Below are positions 54,972-64,000 of a stretch of DNA of 64,000 nt, one piece after another. Where the stretch lies: positions 1-64,000 of the forward strand of contig DASWUZ010000043.1 in the NCBI GenBank assembly GCA_036401395.1, written 5' to 3'. This DNA comes from DASWUZ01 sp036401395. Lineage in GTDB: Bacteria > Acidobacteriota > Terriglobia > Terriglobales > Acidobacteriaceae. A program made the translations under genes and the position numbers. Within the stretch, counting starts at the first letter, position 1. Each line of letters begins with the position of its first letter. The notes under the pieces were generated by a model. The model was not told the DNA's origin. It did not search any database and saw only the letters and a program-made list of their open reading frames with translations.

Positions 54972-56147
54972 ATGCACATCTTCTGTGATGAAGCGGGCTT
55001 CACCGGGAACAAGCTTCGCGATGCCGAGCAGGACGTCTTCGCTTACGCCTCTGTCGCAATCCATCCTGACGCGGCCAATGAGTTGGTGGAGAGAACGAGG
55101 AAAGATTTCCGGCTTCAGGGCAAGGAGCTAAAAGGTAGCGTGCTCCTTAAGCACGAACATGGAAAGCGGGCGATCGCTCAAATCCTGACCGAGTGCAAGG
55201 GCAAGTATAAGGTCGTCGCGCACCTGAAACCTTATGCCCTCACCAGCAAGCTGTTCGAGTACGTCTTCGAACCTGCCGTATCTAGCTTCAACTCGTTTCT
55301 GTATGACATTGGCTTCAACCGTTTCATCGCCACTCTTCTCTTCCTTCATCTGAGAGTACAAAACAAGCCGGCAGAGGAGTTGCTTGACCACTTCATCACC
55401 TTCGCTCACCGCGGGGACGTGGCAGCACTCGAAGCAATCTTTCCCACAGGGAACGTGCAGTCATACACCGAATCACCGCTCCAAGCTATCGGTCTCTTCG
55501 CAATGCTCCACAAAGACGAGATCACGTCTGAGATTCTCGGAGCACGTGAACCGGGCGTGCCTAACTGGATCCTGGACCTAACGACAACCTCGCTCTTCCA
55601 TCTTCTCGCAGCTTGGGGCGAGCGATATGACGAGCTTGAGGTAACCTGCGATGAATCAAAGCCCATAAGGGGCGATATGCCGCTCTTCGACGCCATGGTC
55701 GGAAGAACGGAAAAGAAGTATTTTAAGTTCCGAGGCGAAGAACACCCCTTCGTCTTCAACCTGAAGCATCCGCTAGTTCTGGGAAAGTCCGACCAGCACC
55801 CGGGCATTCAGATCGCCGATGTCATCGCTGCGGTGACAGCGAGGGTGTTCAGCAACAAGTACCGCGGCATCAAGCATCCGGACGATAAGGAGTGGATCAA
55901 GCTCATCCGCCACCACATTCATGACAGCATTTGGCCGGACCTGAGCGACGCAGATCTGGATCAGAGGAAGTGCTTTGTGAACACAGTCATCTTGAATCAC
56001 CTTATCGATCGCTCAGTTGCCGGGAAGAGCTTGTCGAGAGGCATTCGTCAGGTTGCGATGAGGGCGCATCTCGTCCATCCACTTTTCATGCGGGACACCG
56101 GGCACCTTCGCGGGGCAAAGGCTCGAATCAGAAAGCCGAAGTCATAA
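54972..56147 (+). CDS. DUF3800 domain protein
   Basis: 391 residues. N-terminal HIFCDEAGFTGNKL (the DUF3800 DExG strand), VFAYASVAIHPDAA, LKGSVLLKHEHGK, and the C-terminal IQIADVIAAVTARVF (about 276-290) with the conserved Asp. The family has an RNase H-like fold with acidic residues and is common on mobile elements and beside restriction or defence genes; its activity is not well established. GGAG lies 12 bases before the ATG. It is divergent from the tcmP unit and convergent with the integrase. Confidence 0.85.
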   Translation: MHIFCDEAGFTGNKLRDAEQDVFAYASVAIHPDAANELVERTRKDFRLQGKELKGSVLLKHEHGKRAIAQILTECKGKYKVVAHLKPYALTSKLFEYVFEPAVSSFNSFLYDIGFNRFIATLLFLHLRVQNKPAEELLDHFITFAHRGDVAALEAIFPTGNVQSYTESPLQAIGLFAMLHKDEITSEILGAREPGVPNWILDLTTTSLFHLLAAWGERYDELEVTCDESKPIRGDMPLFDAMVGRTEKKYFKFRGEEHPFVFNLKHPLVLGKSDQHPGIQIADVIAAVTARVFSNKYRGIKHPDDKEWIKLIRHHIHDSIWPDLSDADLDQRKCFVNTVILNHLIDRSVAGKSLSRGIRQVAMRAHLVHPLFMRDTGHLRGAKARIRKPKS

Positions 56148-56411
56148 AAACTCCCTAAAAAGCAAGAAAACCGCTCCCGAAGGAGCGAACCTAGGTGAAT
56201 CAAACACTGCAGCGGGAGACCACGTTCGAAACTCGTTAGGGGCATCGGACTTGAGTCTTTTGTGTTCACGCTCGAAAGGCAAATTGCAAAAGTCTCAGTT
56301 GGTGATACCAGGCCAATGCACTCATCTAGCAGGACCTTAAAGCAAAGACGACGGGGTCGGACTGGGGTAAGCGCTTCTCATGAGGTCTGGTCGACCAATG
56401 AGCGGCGGCGC
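56148..56411. other. gap between convergent DUF3800 and integrase genes
   Basis: 264 bases without a gene. The only clear structure is the hairpin at 56172-56187. I searched for a copy of the tRNA-Leu 3' end and found none. Confidence 0.4.
56172..56187 (-). terminator. rho-independent terminator of the integrase gene
   Basis: Stem CGCTCC/GGAGCG with a 4-base CGAA loop. On the minus strand it is followed by GGTTTTCTTGCTTTTT. It lies about 220 bases beyond the integrase stop and also just after the DUF3800 stop. Confidence 0.55.
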
Positions 56412-57470
56412 TCAACGCGCCTGAAGGCCGAGTGTTGAGTTAAGTTCACGGTCAAACGCCTCCATCCCCAAGGTGGTGGACGCGATCCTATCAATCACCG
56501 AAAGTCTATGCTCGGGTGAGAGATGACTATATCGAGCTGACATCGTGATCGTTTTGTGCCCGGCTAACTCCTGAATTTCCTTGATCGAAGCGCCAGCCAT
56601 CGCCAACCACGAGCAGAACGTGTGGCGATTGCAGTGCCAGACATAGCCTTCAATCTCAGCCTCCTGCAGGCACGGAACGAACCACGAACGAGTATCGAAG
56701 CGAGGGCCCTGACGAACGAACACTGGGTCTCCTGGCTTGTGCAGTTTGTGCTTCAGGGTTTGGAACGCCGCAGCAGAGTCAACATTTAGATGCACCGTCC
56801 GAGCGGAACCGTTCTTGGTCTTCGTTAGGTCGATAGTGCGACGGTCGAGATGAACCTGTCCCCAGGTGAGGGAGTATTGCTCAGAGAGGCGCATTCCAGT
56901 GCTGACTGAGATGATGAACTCGGACAGGTGCTCTGGAAAGCGGCGTTCGATCACCTTGTAGAGTTTGTCGTATTCTTCGCGGCTCAAGAAGCGCAGACGG
57001 CCAACGCCCTCGCGTCGGTGACGAACCAGCCGTGCAGGATTGATTGTCGTCTTATTATTGTGGACGCCTTCCCGGTAGCAAAGCGAGATGAAGGCCTTGT
57101 AGCGGTTTGTTGTGGCTGGGGTTTTGCAATGGGACCGGAGCCAGCGTTCGAGCTCCTGGGGGGTGATCTCTGCGGCAGGCCTTGAGCCGAATGCCTTGCG
57201 GACGATCTCGGCTTTGCTGATGTAGCTGCGAACGTCTTTGTGATCGGCCACATATTCCAGAACATCGTCGATCAACTCGGAGAAGCGCATCACCTTGCTG
57301 TCGCGCAGCTCTGGTAGCTTTCGGCCAGCAGTCGCGTCAGCTTTCCGGGCCTGATACAGCTTCATCGCATCGGACTTGCGGCCAACCTTCTCACGATGCC
57401 GCTTCCCAGCCGCGTAGTAGTGAATCCACCAAATGCCACTGCCTTCCGGCTTCTCGTATACTCCTCGCAT
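56412..57470 (-). CDS. tyrosine-type site-specific integrase
   Basis: 352 residues from ATG 57470, with GGAGGG 6 bases upstream. N-terminal GVYEKPEGSGIWWIHYYAAG is an AP2-like arm-binding segment; a core-binding SAM-like domain follows (about 65-150). Catalytic residues: Arg in STGMRLSEQYSLTW (near 192), the His-x-x-Arg of WHCNRHTFCSWLA (near 280), the His of ELAGHKTITMS, and the Tyr of ARYSHLSPEH (near 313). All are present, so it should be active. It is the only recombinase seen in the island and lies 8.9 kb from the tRNA-Leu. Confidence 0.93.
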   Translation of the reverse strand: MRGVYEKPEGSGIWWIHYYAAGKRHREKVGRKSDAMKLYQARKADATAGRKLPELRDSKVMRFSELIDDVLEYVADHKDVRSYISKAEIVRKAFGSRPAAEITPQELERWLRSHCKTPATTNRYKAFISLCYREGVHNNKTTINPARLVRHRREGVGRLRFLSREEYDKLYKVIERRFPEHLSEFIISVSTGMRLSEQYSLTWGQVHLDRRTIDLTKTKNGSARTVHLNVDSAAAFQTLKHKLHKPGDPVFVRQGPRFDTRSWFVPCLQEAEIEGYVWHCNRHTFCSWLAMAGASIKEIQELAGHKTITMSARYSHLSPEHRLSVIDRIASTTLGMEAFDRELNSTLGLQAR

Positions 57471-57482
57471 CGTGAGCCCTCC

Positions 57483-57534
57483 GGTGGCTGTTTTTTATGA
57501 TACATCATTCAGTATGTCCTATAAAACGGCCACC
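57483..57534. repeat. imperfect inverted repeat upstream of the integrase and hsdM
   Basis: GGTGGCTGTTTT (57483-57494) faces AAAACGGCCACC (57523-57534); the arms match at 11 of 12 positions around a 28-base AT-rich centre. It lies 13 bases upstream of the integrase ATG. The left arm is identical to the motif after tRNA-Leu (48543). It could be recombinase binding sites, an integrase operator, or both. Confidence 0.5.
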
Positions 57535-57608
57535 ATGCTATTGCGCCAATGCAAAGAGAGGTATGGATGTTGCGAGAGTCACAGTGACGCGGCGATGGCT
57601 TAACGCGA

Positions 57609-57614
57609 TAACAT
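57609..57614 (+). promoter_or_regulatory. candidate -10 element of hsdM
   Basis: TAACAT ends 6 bases before the hsdM ATG at 57621, the same spacing as other leaderless candidates in the window. GAGG directly abuts the ATG and is too close to serve as a Shine-Dalgarno. Weak match. Confidence 0.25.
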
Positions 57615-57620
57615 TCGAGG

Positions 57621-59350
<1,730 letters not shown>

Positions 59351-59354
<4 letters not shown>

Positions 59355-60394
59355 CGACAAAGCCGAAAGGACAGAAGTCCGCTTTGGCGGTCCCGCAGCC
59401 CGATCCCGACGGATTCGCCGAGATCGTTGCATTGATCGCCACCTCTGAGCAAAATGCCTATCGAGCCGTGAATACCGTGCTCATTGACCTTTACTGGCAA
59501 GTGGGCGAGTACATTAGCCGCAAGATTGAGGCTGCCGAGTGGGGCTCTGGGACGGTCGAGAATCTAGCCCGGTTCATTGCCCATACGCATCCAGGGCTGC
59601 GGGGCTTCTCCCGACCCAACCTATTCAGAATGAAGCAGTTTTACGAGGCATATAGGGATCAAGCAATTGTCTCGGCACTGCTGAGACAATTACCTTGGAC
59701 CCATCACCTCATCATCCTTGGCCAGAGTAAGCGGCCCGAAGAGCGCGAGTTCTATGTCCGAATGGCAGCGAAGGAACGCTGGTCAAGCCGCCAGTTGGAA
59801 CGCCAGTTCAACACGGCTCTGTTTGAGCGCGTGGTGCTGTCTCCTCCAAAAGTCTCGGCAGCGCTGAGACAAATGCACCCAGAGGCAGTCGATGTTTTTC
59901 GGGACGCCTACAACGTCGAGTTCCTCGGCTTGCCGCGAGAACACACTGAGAATGATCTTCACAGCGCATTGCTTAACCGGATGAAGTATTTCCTGCTGGA
60001 GCTTGGCCGGGATTTCTGCTTCATCGGCTCGGAGTTTCCCGTGCAGGTGGGCACCAGAGACTTTGCGCTGGACCTGCTCTTCTTTCACCGTGGCCTCAAC
60101 TGCCTGGTTGCGTTTGAACTCAAGGTGCAGCGGTTCGAGCCGGAACATCTCGGCAAGCTGACCTTTTATCTGGAGGCGCTGGACCGCGACGTGCGTAAGC
60201 CGCACGAACAACCCTCCATTGGCGTGCTGCTGTGTGCCAGCAAGGAAGACAAAGTGGTGGAATATGCACTGAGCCGTACGTTGTCCCCCGCGCTCATCGC
60301 CGAGTATCAAACGGCGCTACCCGACAAGAAATTGCTTCAGGCCAAGCTCCAGGAGTTTTACATGCAGGACTCGCAGGAAGGTGAGGCTGAATGA
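59351..60394 (+). CDS. DUF1016/YhcG-type PDDEXK nuclease
   Basis: 347 residues. N-terminal helical part (NTVLIDLYWQVGEYISRKIE, LLRQLPWTHHLIILGQSKRP), then a C-terminal nuclease domain: FCFIGSEFPVQVGTRDFALD, LLFFHRGLNCLVAFELKVQR, with the Asp near 237-241 and the E-x-K near 256-258. These are the PDDEXK core residues. Such genes are often found inside type I RM operons, between hsdM and hsdS as here, and may add a second nuclease activity. It overlaps both neighbours by 4 bases, so it is part of the operon. Confidence 0.9.
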
Positions 60395-61683
60395 GCTTTC
60401 CGCGCTACGAGCGGTACAAGAACAGTGGGGTTGATTGGTTGAGGAAGGTGCCAGAGCATTGGCAGGTCAAGCGCCTTAAATTCAGCGCCCGGCTGGTAAC
60501 GGAACGGGCCATTGAGCGGGTGAATCCCATTGCGCTCGAAAACATTGAGTCATGGACAGGTCGACTGCTGCCTTCCGACACGGAGTTCGAGGGGGAAGGT
60601 ACAGCCATTCGCGCAGGCGATGTTATCTTCGGCAAGTTGCGACCGTATCTCGCCAAAGCATATCTAGCTCAGTCAGATGGGGAGGCCGTTGGCGACTTCC
60701 ATGTCATGCGTCCAACCTCAAACGTCCTGGGTAAATTCTTCCTTCATCAACTGCTCAACAGGGACGTTGTTGAAATCATCGATGGATCAACGTATGGCGC
60801 GAAGATGCCGCGCGTCAGTTGGGACTTCTTATCCAATATGTCGGTCGTCACTCCGCCTCTTGCTGAACAACGAGCAATTGCGAATTTTGTCGAGAGAGAG
60901 GCGGCGAAGACTGATGCGCTTATTGAGGAACAACAGCGGCTGATCGATTTGCTGAAAGAGAAGCGTCAGGCGGTCATCTCACACGCCGTCACCAAGGGTC
61001 TCCACGTCGGCTATTCGATGAAAGCTTCCGATGTGGATTGGATTGGTCAAGTGCCAGGGCACTGGGCTGTGACCCGTCTGGGGTACTACGCGACAGTCGA
61101 AAATGGCACAACCCCGAGCAGAGAAAAACTCGAATATTGGATAGACGGCCACGTACCATGGCTGGCGTCTGGCGAAGTCAATCAGTTAAACATCGCGGAG
61201 GCAAGTGAGTTCATAACCGAGCAAGCGCTTACCGCATCATCTCTAAGGCTTTTGCCTGAGGGCACGATTGTCGTCGGATTGGTAGGACAGGGCAAAACGC
61301 GCGGTATGTCGGCGATACTGCGCATCGCCGCAACTATCAATCAGAATCTGGCCGCTATCTGCCCTGGCCCCAAGATTCTCAGTGAATACATACTCTACCT
61401 CTTCCAAGCGATGTACGAATCGCTGCGAGAGGACGGGCGCGGTGGCAATCAGGCCGCCATCAATTGCAAGATGCTTACTTCCTTAAGAATCCCAGTTCCG
61501 CCCATATCAGAGCAAAAAATCATTACTGAATTCCTCGACAAGCTGACGGAAGAAGCAAAGACGCTTGAGAGTGAAGCAAACGAGGCCATTCGTCTACTTC
61601 AGGAACGCCGTTCCACCCTGATTTCCGATGCCGTAACCGGCCAGATTGACGTTCGCAACTACACCCCGAGAGAGGCCGCATGA
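60391..61683 (+). CDS. hsdS: type I restriction-modification specificity subunit
   Basis: 430 residues with two target-recognition domains. Each begins with a related segment: SGVDWLRKVPEHWQVKRLKF (about 10-29) and SDVDWIGQVPGHWAVTRLGY (about 213-232). Each is followed by a long coiled-coil spacer, EEQQRLIDLLKEKRQAVISH and EAIRLLQERRSTLISDAV. It sets the bipartite DNA site for HsdM and HsdR. The stop overlaps the hsdR ATG. Confidence 0.95.
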   Translation: MSFPRYERYKNSGVDWLRKVPEHWQVKRLKFSARLVTERAIERVNPIALENIESWTGRLLPSDTEFEGEGTAIRAGDVIFGKLRPYLAKAYLAQSDGEAVGDFHVMRPTSNVLGKFFLHQLLNRDVVEIIDGSTYGAKMPRVSWDFLSNMSVVTPPLAEQRAIANFVEREAAKTDALIEEQQRLIDLLKEKRQAVISHAVTKGLHVGYSMKASDVDWIGQVPGHWAVTRLGYYATVENGTTPSREKLEYWIDGHVPWLASGEVNQLNIAEASEFITEQALTASSLRLLPEGTIVVGLVGQGKTRGMSAILRIAATINQNLAAICPGPKILSEYILYLFQAMYESLREDGRGGNQAAINCKMLTSLRIPVPPISEQKIITEFLDKLTEEAKTLESEANEAIRLLQERRSTLISDAVTGQIDVRNYTPREAA

Positions 61684-64000
61684 GCCTGCACAAAGAGATT
61701 CACTTCGAGGTCGAGATCGCCGAGCACCTCGGACAGCATGGCTGGGTGTATGAAGAGGGCGTCTCCGCGCAGTACGACCGGACGCGGGCGTTGTTCTCAG
61801 AGGATGTGATTGCGTGGGTGCAGGAGTCGCAGCCGGAGGCGTGGCAGGCTTTGTCCAAAGGACACGGCCTTGCAGCCGATACGCGCCTGCTCGACCAGCT
61901 TCGGCAAAATCTAGACACGCGCGGAACGTTGGATGTCCTGCGCAACGGCATCGAACTGTTTCCGGTGAAGAGCAAGATTGCCCTGGCGCAGTTTCGCCCT
62001 GCCTCCGGCATCAACGCCGCAATCATGACTCGCTATGGTGCGAACCGTTTGCGCGTCGTCCGTCAGGTGCGCTACTCAGAGGGCAATGAGAACTGCCTTG
62101 ATCTCGTCTTCTTTCTAAATGGATTGCCCGTCGCCACGGTGGAGTTGAAGTCGGACTTTACCCAGAGCGTGAAGGACGCGGTAGACCAGTATCGGTTTGA
62201 CCGGCATCCGCAGCCGAAGGGCCAAAAGGCCGAGCCGCTGTTGAGCTTTCCCGGTGGCGCGTTGGTTCACTTCGCCGTCAGCAATTCCGAGGCCCAGATG
62301 ACGACCCGGCTTGCGGGGGCAGCGACTCGGTTCCTGCCCTTCAATAAGGGCGACCACGGCGGGGCTGGCAATCCGCCATCTCCGTCAGGCCATCGAACGA
62401 GCTATCTGTGGGAAGATGTCTGGGAGCGCGAGAGCTTTCTCGACATCCTGGGCCGCTACCTCGTCACCGAAAAAGACGACAAGAAAAAGCTGACACGCTA
62501 TCTGTTTCCGCGCTACCACCAGCTAGACGCCACCCGGAAGCTGTTGAACGTCGTAAAGGCCGAGGGTGCGGGAGGCAAGTATCTGATTCAGCATTCGGCT
62601 GGTTCGGGCAAGACGAACTCGATTGCATGGACGGCGCACTTCTTTGCCGACCTGCATGATGCCGACCACAAGAAGGTCTTCGACTCGGTCATTGTTGTCA
62701 GCGACCGCAATGTGATCGACCAGCAGTTGCAGGATGCCATCTTCGACTTTCAGCGCACGACGGGTGTCGTGACCAGCATCAAGGGCGTCAGCGGCAGCAA
62801 GAGCAAGGAGCTGGCGGAGGCGCTATCCGGGGATAAGAAGATCGTCGTTTGCACGATCCAGACCTTCCCGTTCGCCCTGGAGAAGGTTCGTGAGCTTGCA
62901 GCGTCGGAGGGCAAACGCTTCGCTGTGATTGCCGACGAAGCACATAGTTCTCAGACAGGCGAGGCAGCCGCGAAGCTGAAACAGGTGCTCAGCGCCGAAG
63001 AGTGGCAGGAGATTGAGGACGGCGGCGAAGTTGGCTTCGATGACGTGCTAAGGGCGCAGATGACGGCTCGCACCGCCGACACGGGTATTACCTACGTTGC
63101 GTTCACGGCGACACCGAAGGCAAAGACCTTGGAGTTGTTTGGCCGCAAGCCAGAGCCAGATCAGCCAGCAGGGCCGAAGAACGTGCCCGAAGCATTCCAT
63201 GTTTACAGCATGAGGCAAGCTATCGAGGAGGGTTTTATCCTCGATGTGTTGGAAAACTACACGACCTACAAGCTCGCCTTCAGGCTCGCCCATGACGGCA
63301 AGGAGTATGACGAGACAGAGGTCGAACGTGCCACTGCGATGAAGGGCATTATGCGTTGGGTGCGGCTGCACCCGTACAACATCTCGCAGAAGGTGCAAGT
63401 GGTGGTGGAACACTACCTTGAGAATGTCCAGCCGCTGCTTGAAGGCCACGCAAAGGCGATGGTCGTTGTCGGTAGTCGGCTAGAGGCAGTGCGTTGGCAG
63501 CTAGCCATGCAGAAGTACATTCAGTCGCGTGGCTATCGTTTGAGCGCGTTAGTCGCGTTCTCCGGTGAAGTAAACGATAAGGCGTCTGGTGAAGACCCGT
63601 TCACCGAGAACAGCCAGGTACTGAATCCGAATCTGCGTGGGCGAGACATCCGCGAAGCCTTCAAGACGGACGAATACCAAATCCTGCTTGTAGCGAACAA
63701 GTTCCAGACCGGCTTCGACCAGCCCCTTTTGTGCGGGATGTATGTAGATAAACGGCTCGGCGGCATTCAGGCGGTACAGACGCTATCTCGCTTGAACCGG
63801 GCATACTCTGGCACGTTTGGCACTAAAGACACGACGTTCGTCCTGGACTTCGTGAACGAGGCCGAGGAAGTGTTGGAAGCCTTCCGTACGTACTACACCA
63901 CCGCCATGCTTGAGGACGTGACCGATCCAAACCTCGTCTACAACCTGCGTGCCAAGCTGGACGCAGCCGGACACTATGACGAGTTCGAGGTAGAGCGGGT
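61680..64000 (+). CDS. hsdR: type I restriction endonuclease subunit R, cut by the window end
   Basis: Open from ATG 61680 (ATGA overlap with hsdS) to the right edge, at least 773 residues; the remainder lies outside. An N-terminal nuclease segment has LDLVFFLNGLPVATVELKSD (E-x-K near 154). The helicase part has Walker A QHSAGSGKTNSIAW (about 308), VIADEAHSSQTG (DEAH near 419), YVAFTATPKAKTLELFG, and the motif VI region QTLSRLNRAYSGTFG. It translocates DNA and cuts unmodified targets. No frameshift is seen in the visible part, so the system is probably functional. Confidence 0.95.
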   Translation, partial: MSLHKEIHFEVEIAEHLGQHGWVYEEGVSAQYDRTRALFSEDVIAWVQESQPEAWQALSKGHGLAADTRLLDQLRQNLDTRGTLDVLRNGIELFPVKSKIALAQFRPASGINAAIMTRYGANRLRVVRQVRYSEGNENCLDLVFFLNGLPVATVELKSDFTQSVKDAVDQYRFDRHPQPKGQKAEPLLSFPGGALVHFAVSNSEAQMTTRLAGAATRFLPFNKGDHGGAGNPPSPSGHRTSYLWEDVWERESFLDILGRYLVTEKDDKKKLTRYLFPRYHQLDATRKLLNVVKAEGAGGKYLIQHSAGSGKTNSIAWTAHFFADLHDADHKKVFDSVIVVSDRNVIDQQLQDAIFDFQRTTGVVTSIKGVSGSKSKELAEALSGDKKIVVCTIQTFPFALEKVRELAASEGKRFAVIADEAHSSQTGEAAAKLKQVLSAEEWQEIEDGGEVGFDDVLRAQMTARTADTGITYVAFTATPKAKTLELFGRKPEPDQPAGPKNVPEAFHVYSMRQAIEEGFILDVLENYTTYKLAFRLAHDGKEYDETEVERATAMKGIMRWVRLHPYNISQKVQVVVEHYLENVQPLLEGHAKAMVVVGSRLEAVRWQLAMQKYIQSRGYRLSALVAFSGEVNDKASGEDPFTENSQVLNPNLRGRDIREAFKTDEYQILLVANKFQTGFDQPLLCGMYVDKRLGGIQAVQTLSRLNRAYSGTFGTKDTTFVLDFVNEAEEVLEAFRTYYTTAMLEDVTDPNLVYNLRAKLDAAGHYDEFEVER

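Noticed and set aside
54639..55064. Minus-strand frame across the tcmP/DUF3800 gap
   Set aside because: It overlaps both neighbouring genes and has no ribosome site. Part of it looks protein-like, so it is noted with the 54804 peptide rather than called as a gene.
56148..57620. attR as a copy of the tRNA-Leu 3' end near the integrase
   Set aside because: No stretch resembling the T-arm and acceptor sequence is present here; the right border must be elsewhere or decayed.

Overview
The window looks like chromosomal DNA of a member of the Acidobacteriota, most likely class Terriglobia (Granulicella, Edaphobacter, Terriglobus or a relative). This rests on the GC-rich codon use of the core genes, a complete bacterial hopanoid locus, an orphan duplicated FtsX/MacB permease of the type common in acidobacteria, a carboxypeptidase-regulatory/TPR secreted protein, and a plant-polymer-type family 3 glycosidase. 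The species call is inference; no rRNA gene is present.

Layout. 0.6-5.5 kb is a lysine/diaminopimelate cluster (asd-lysC-dapB-unknown-dapA). 5.6-7.3 kb holds a SnoaL-like protein and an unrecognised membrane-anchored protein. 7.4-23.2 kb is isoprenoid and hopanoid biosynthesis: ispH, shc, hpnH, a small unknown, hpnA, hpnG, a zinc alcohol/polyol dehydrogenase, then (after an inserted orphan permease on the other strand) a second zinc dehydrogenase, hpnC, hpnD and hpnE. 23.2-27.1 kb, on the minus strand, has moaC, moeA, a secreted TPR protein and queC. A lone receiver-domain protein follows, then a minus-strand DyP-peroxidase operon with two mutually related partner proteins (27.6-30.3 kb). 30.5-38.8 kb is a potassium (Kdp) region: KdpD is split into two divergent genes (a kinase half and a sensor/USP half), followed by kdpE, a 34-residue membrane peptide, kdpF, kdpA, kdpB and kdpC. 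39-48.2 kb has a secreted PQQ-type propeller, a GH3 glycosidase with a PA14 insert, and an RND efflux pair (adaptor plus pump).

At 48.4 kb a tRNA-Leu(CAA) gene marks the probable left edge of a genomic island that runs past the right end of the window. The island starts with 1.3 kb of gene-poor, hairpin-rich DNA. It then carries a tight four-gene operon of unknown function, a DUF5131 (Gp37/Gp68-like three-Cys) gene with its TcmP partner, a DUF3800 protein, a tyrosine integrase, and a type I restriction-modification operon (hsdM, a DUF1016/PDDEXK nuclease, hsdS, hsdR) whose last gene is cut by the window end. A GGTGGCTGTTTT motif occurs twice in tandem just after the tRNA and again, as an inverted pair, just upstream of the integrase. 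These are candidate recombinase or accessory binding sites.

Points most worth a second look: the split, divergently transcribed KdpD with what look like overlapping leaderless promoters; the small peptide ahead of kdpF; two polyol-type dehydrogenases placed where an unassigned hopanoid side-chain reductase would be expected; the paired paralogues next to the DyP peroxidase; the four-gene island operon; and the TcmP/DUF5131/DUF3800 group beside an integrase. All functions are read from sequence and family knowledge only; no database search was run.
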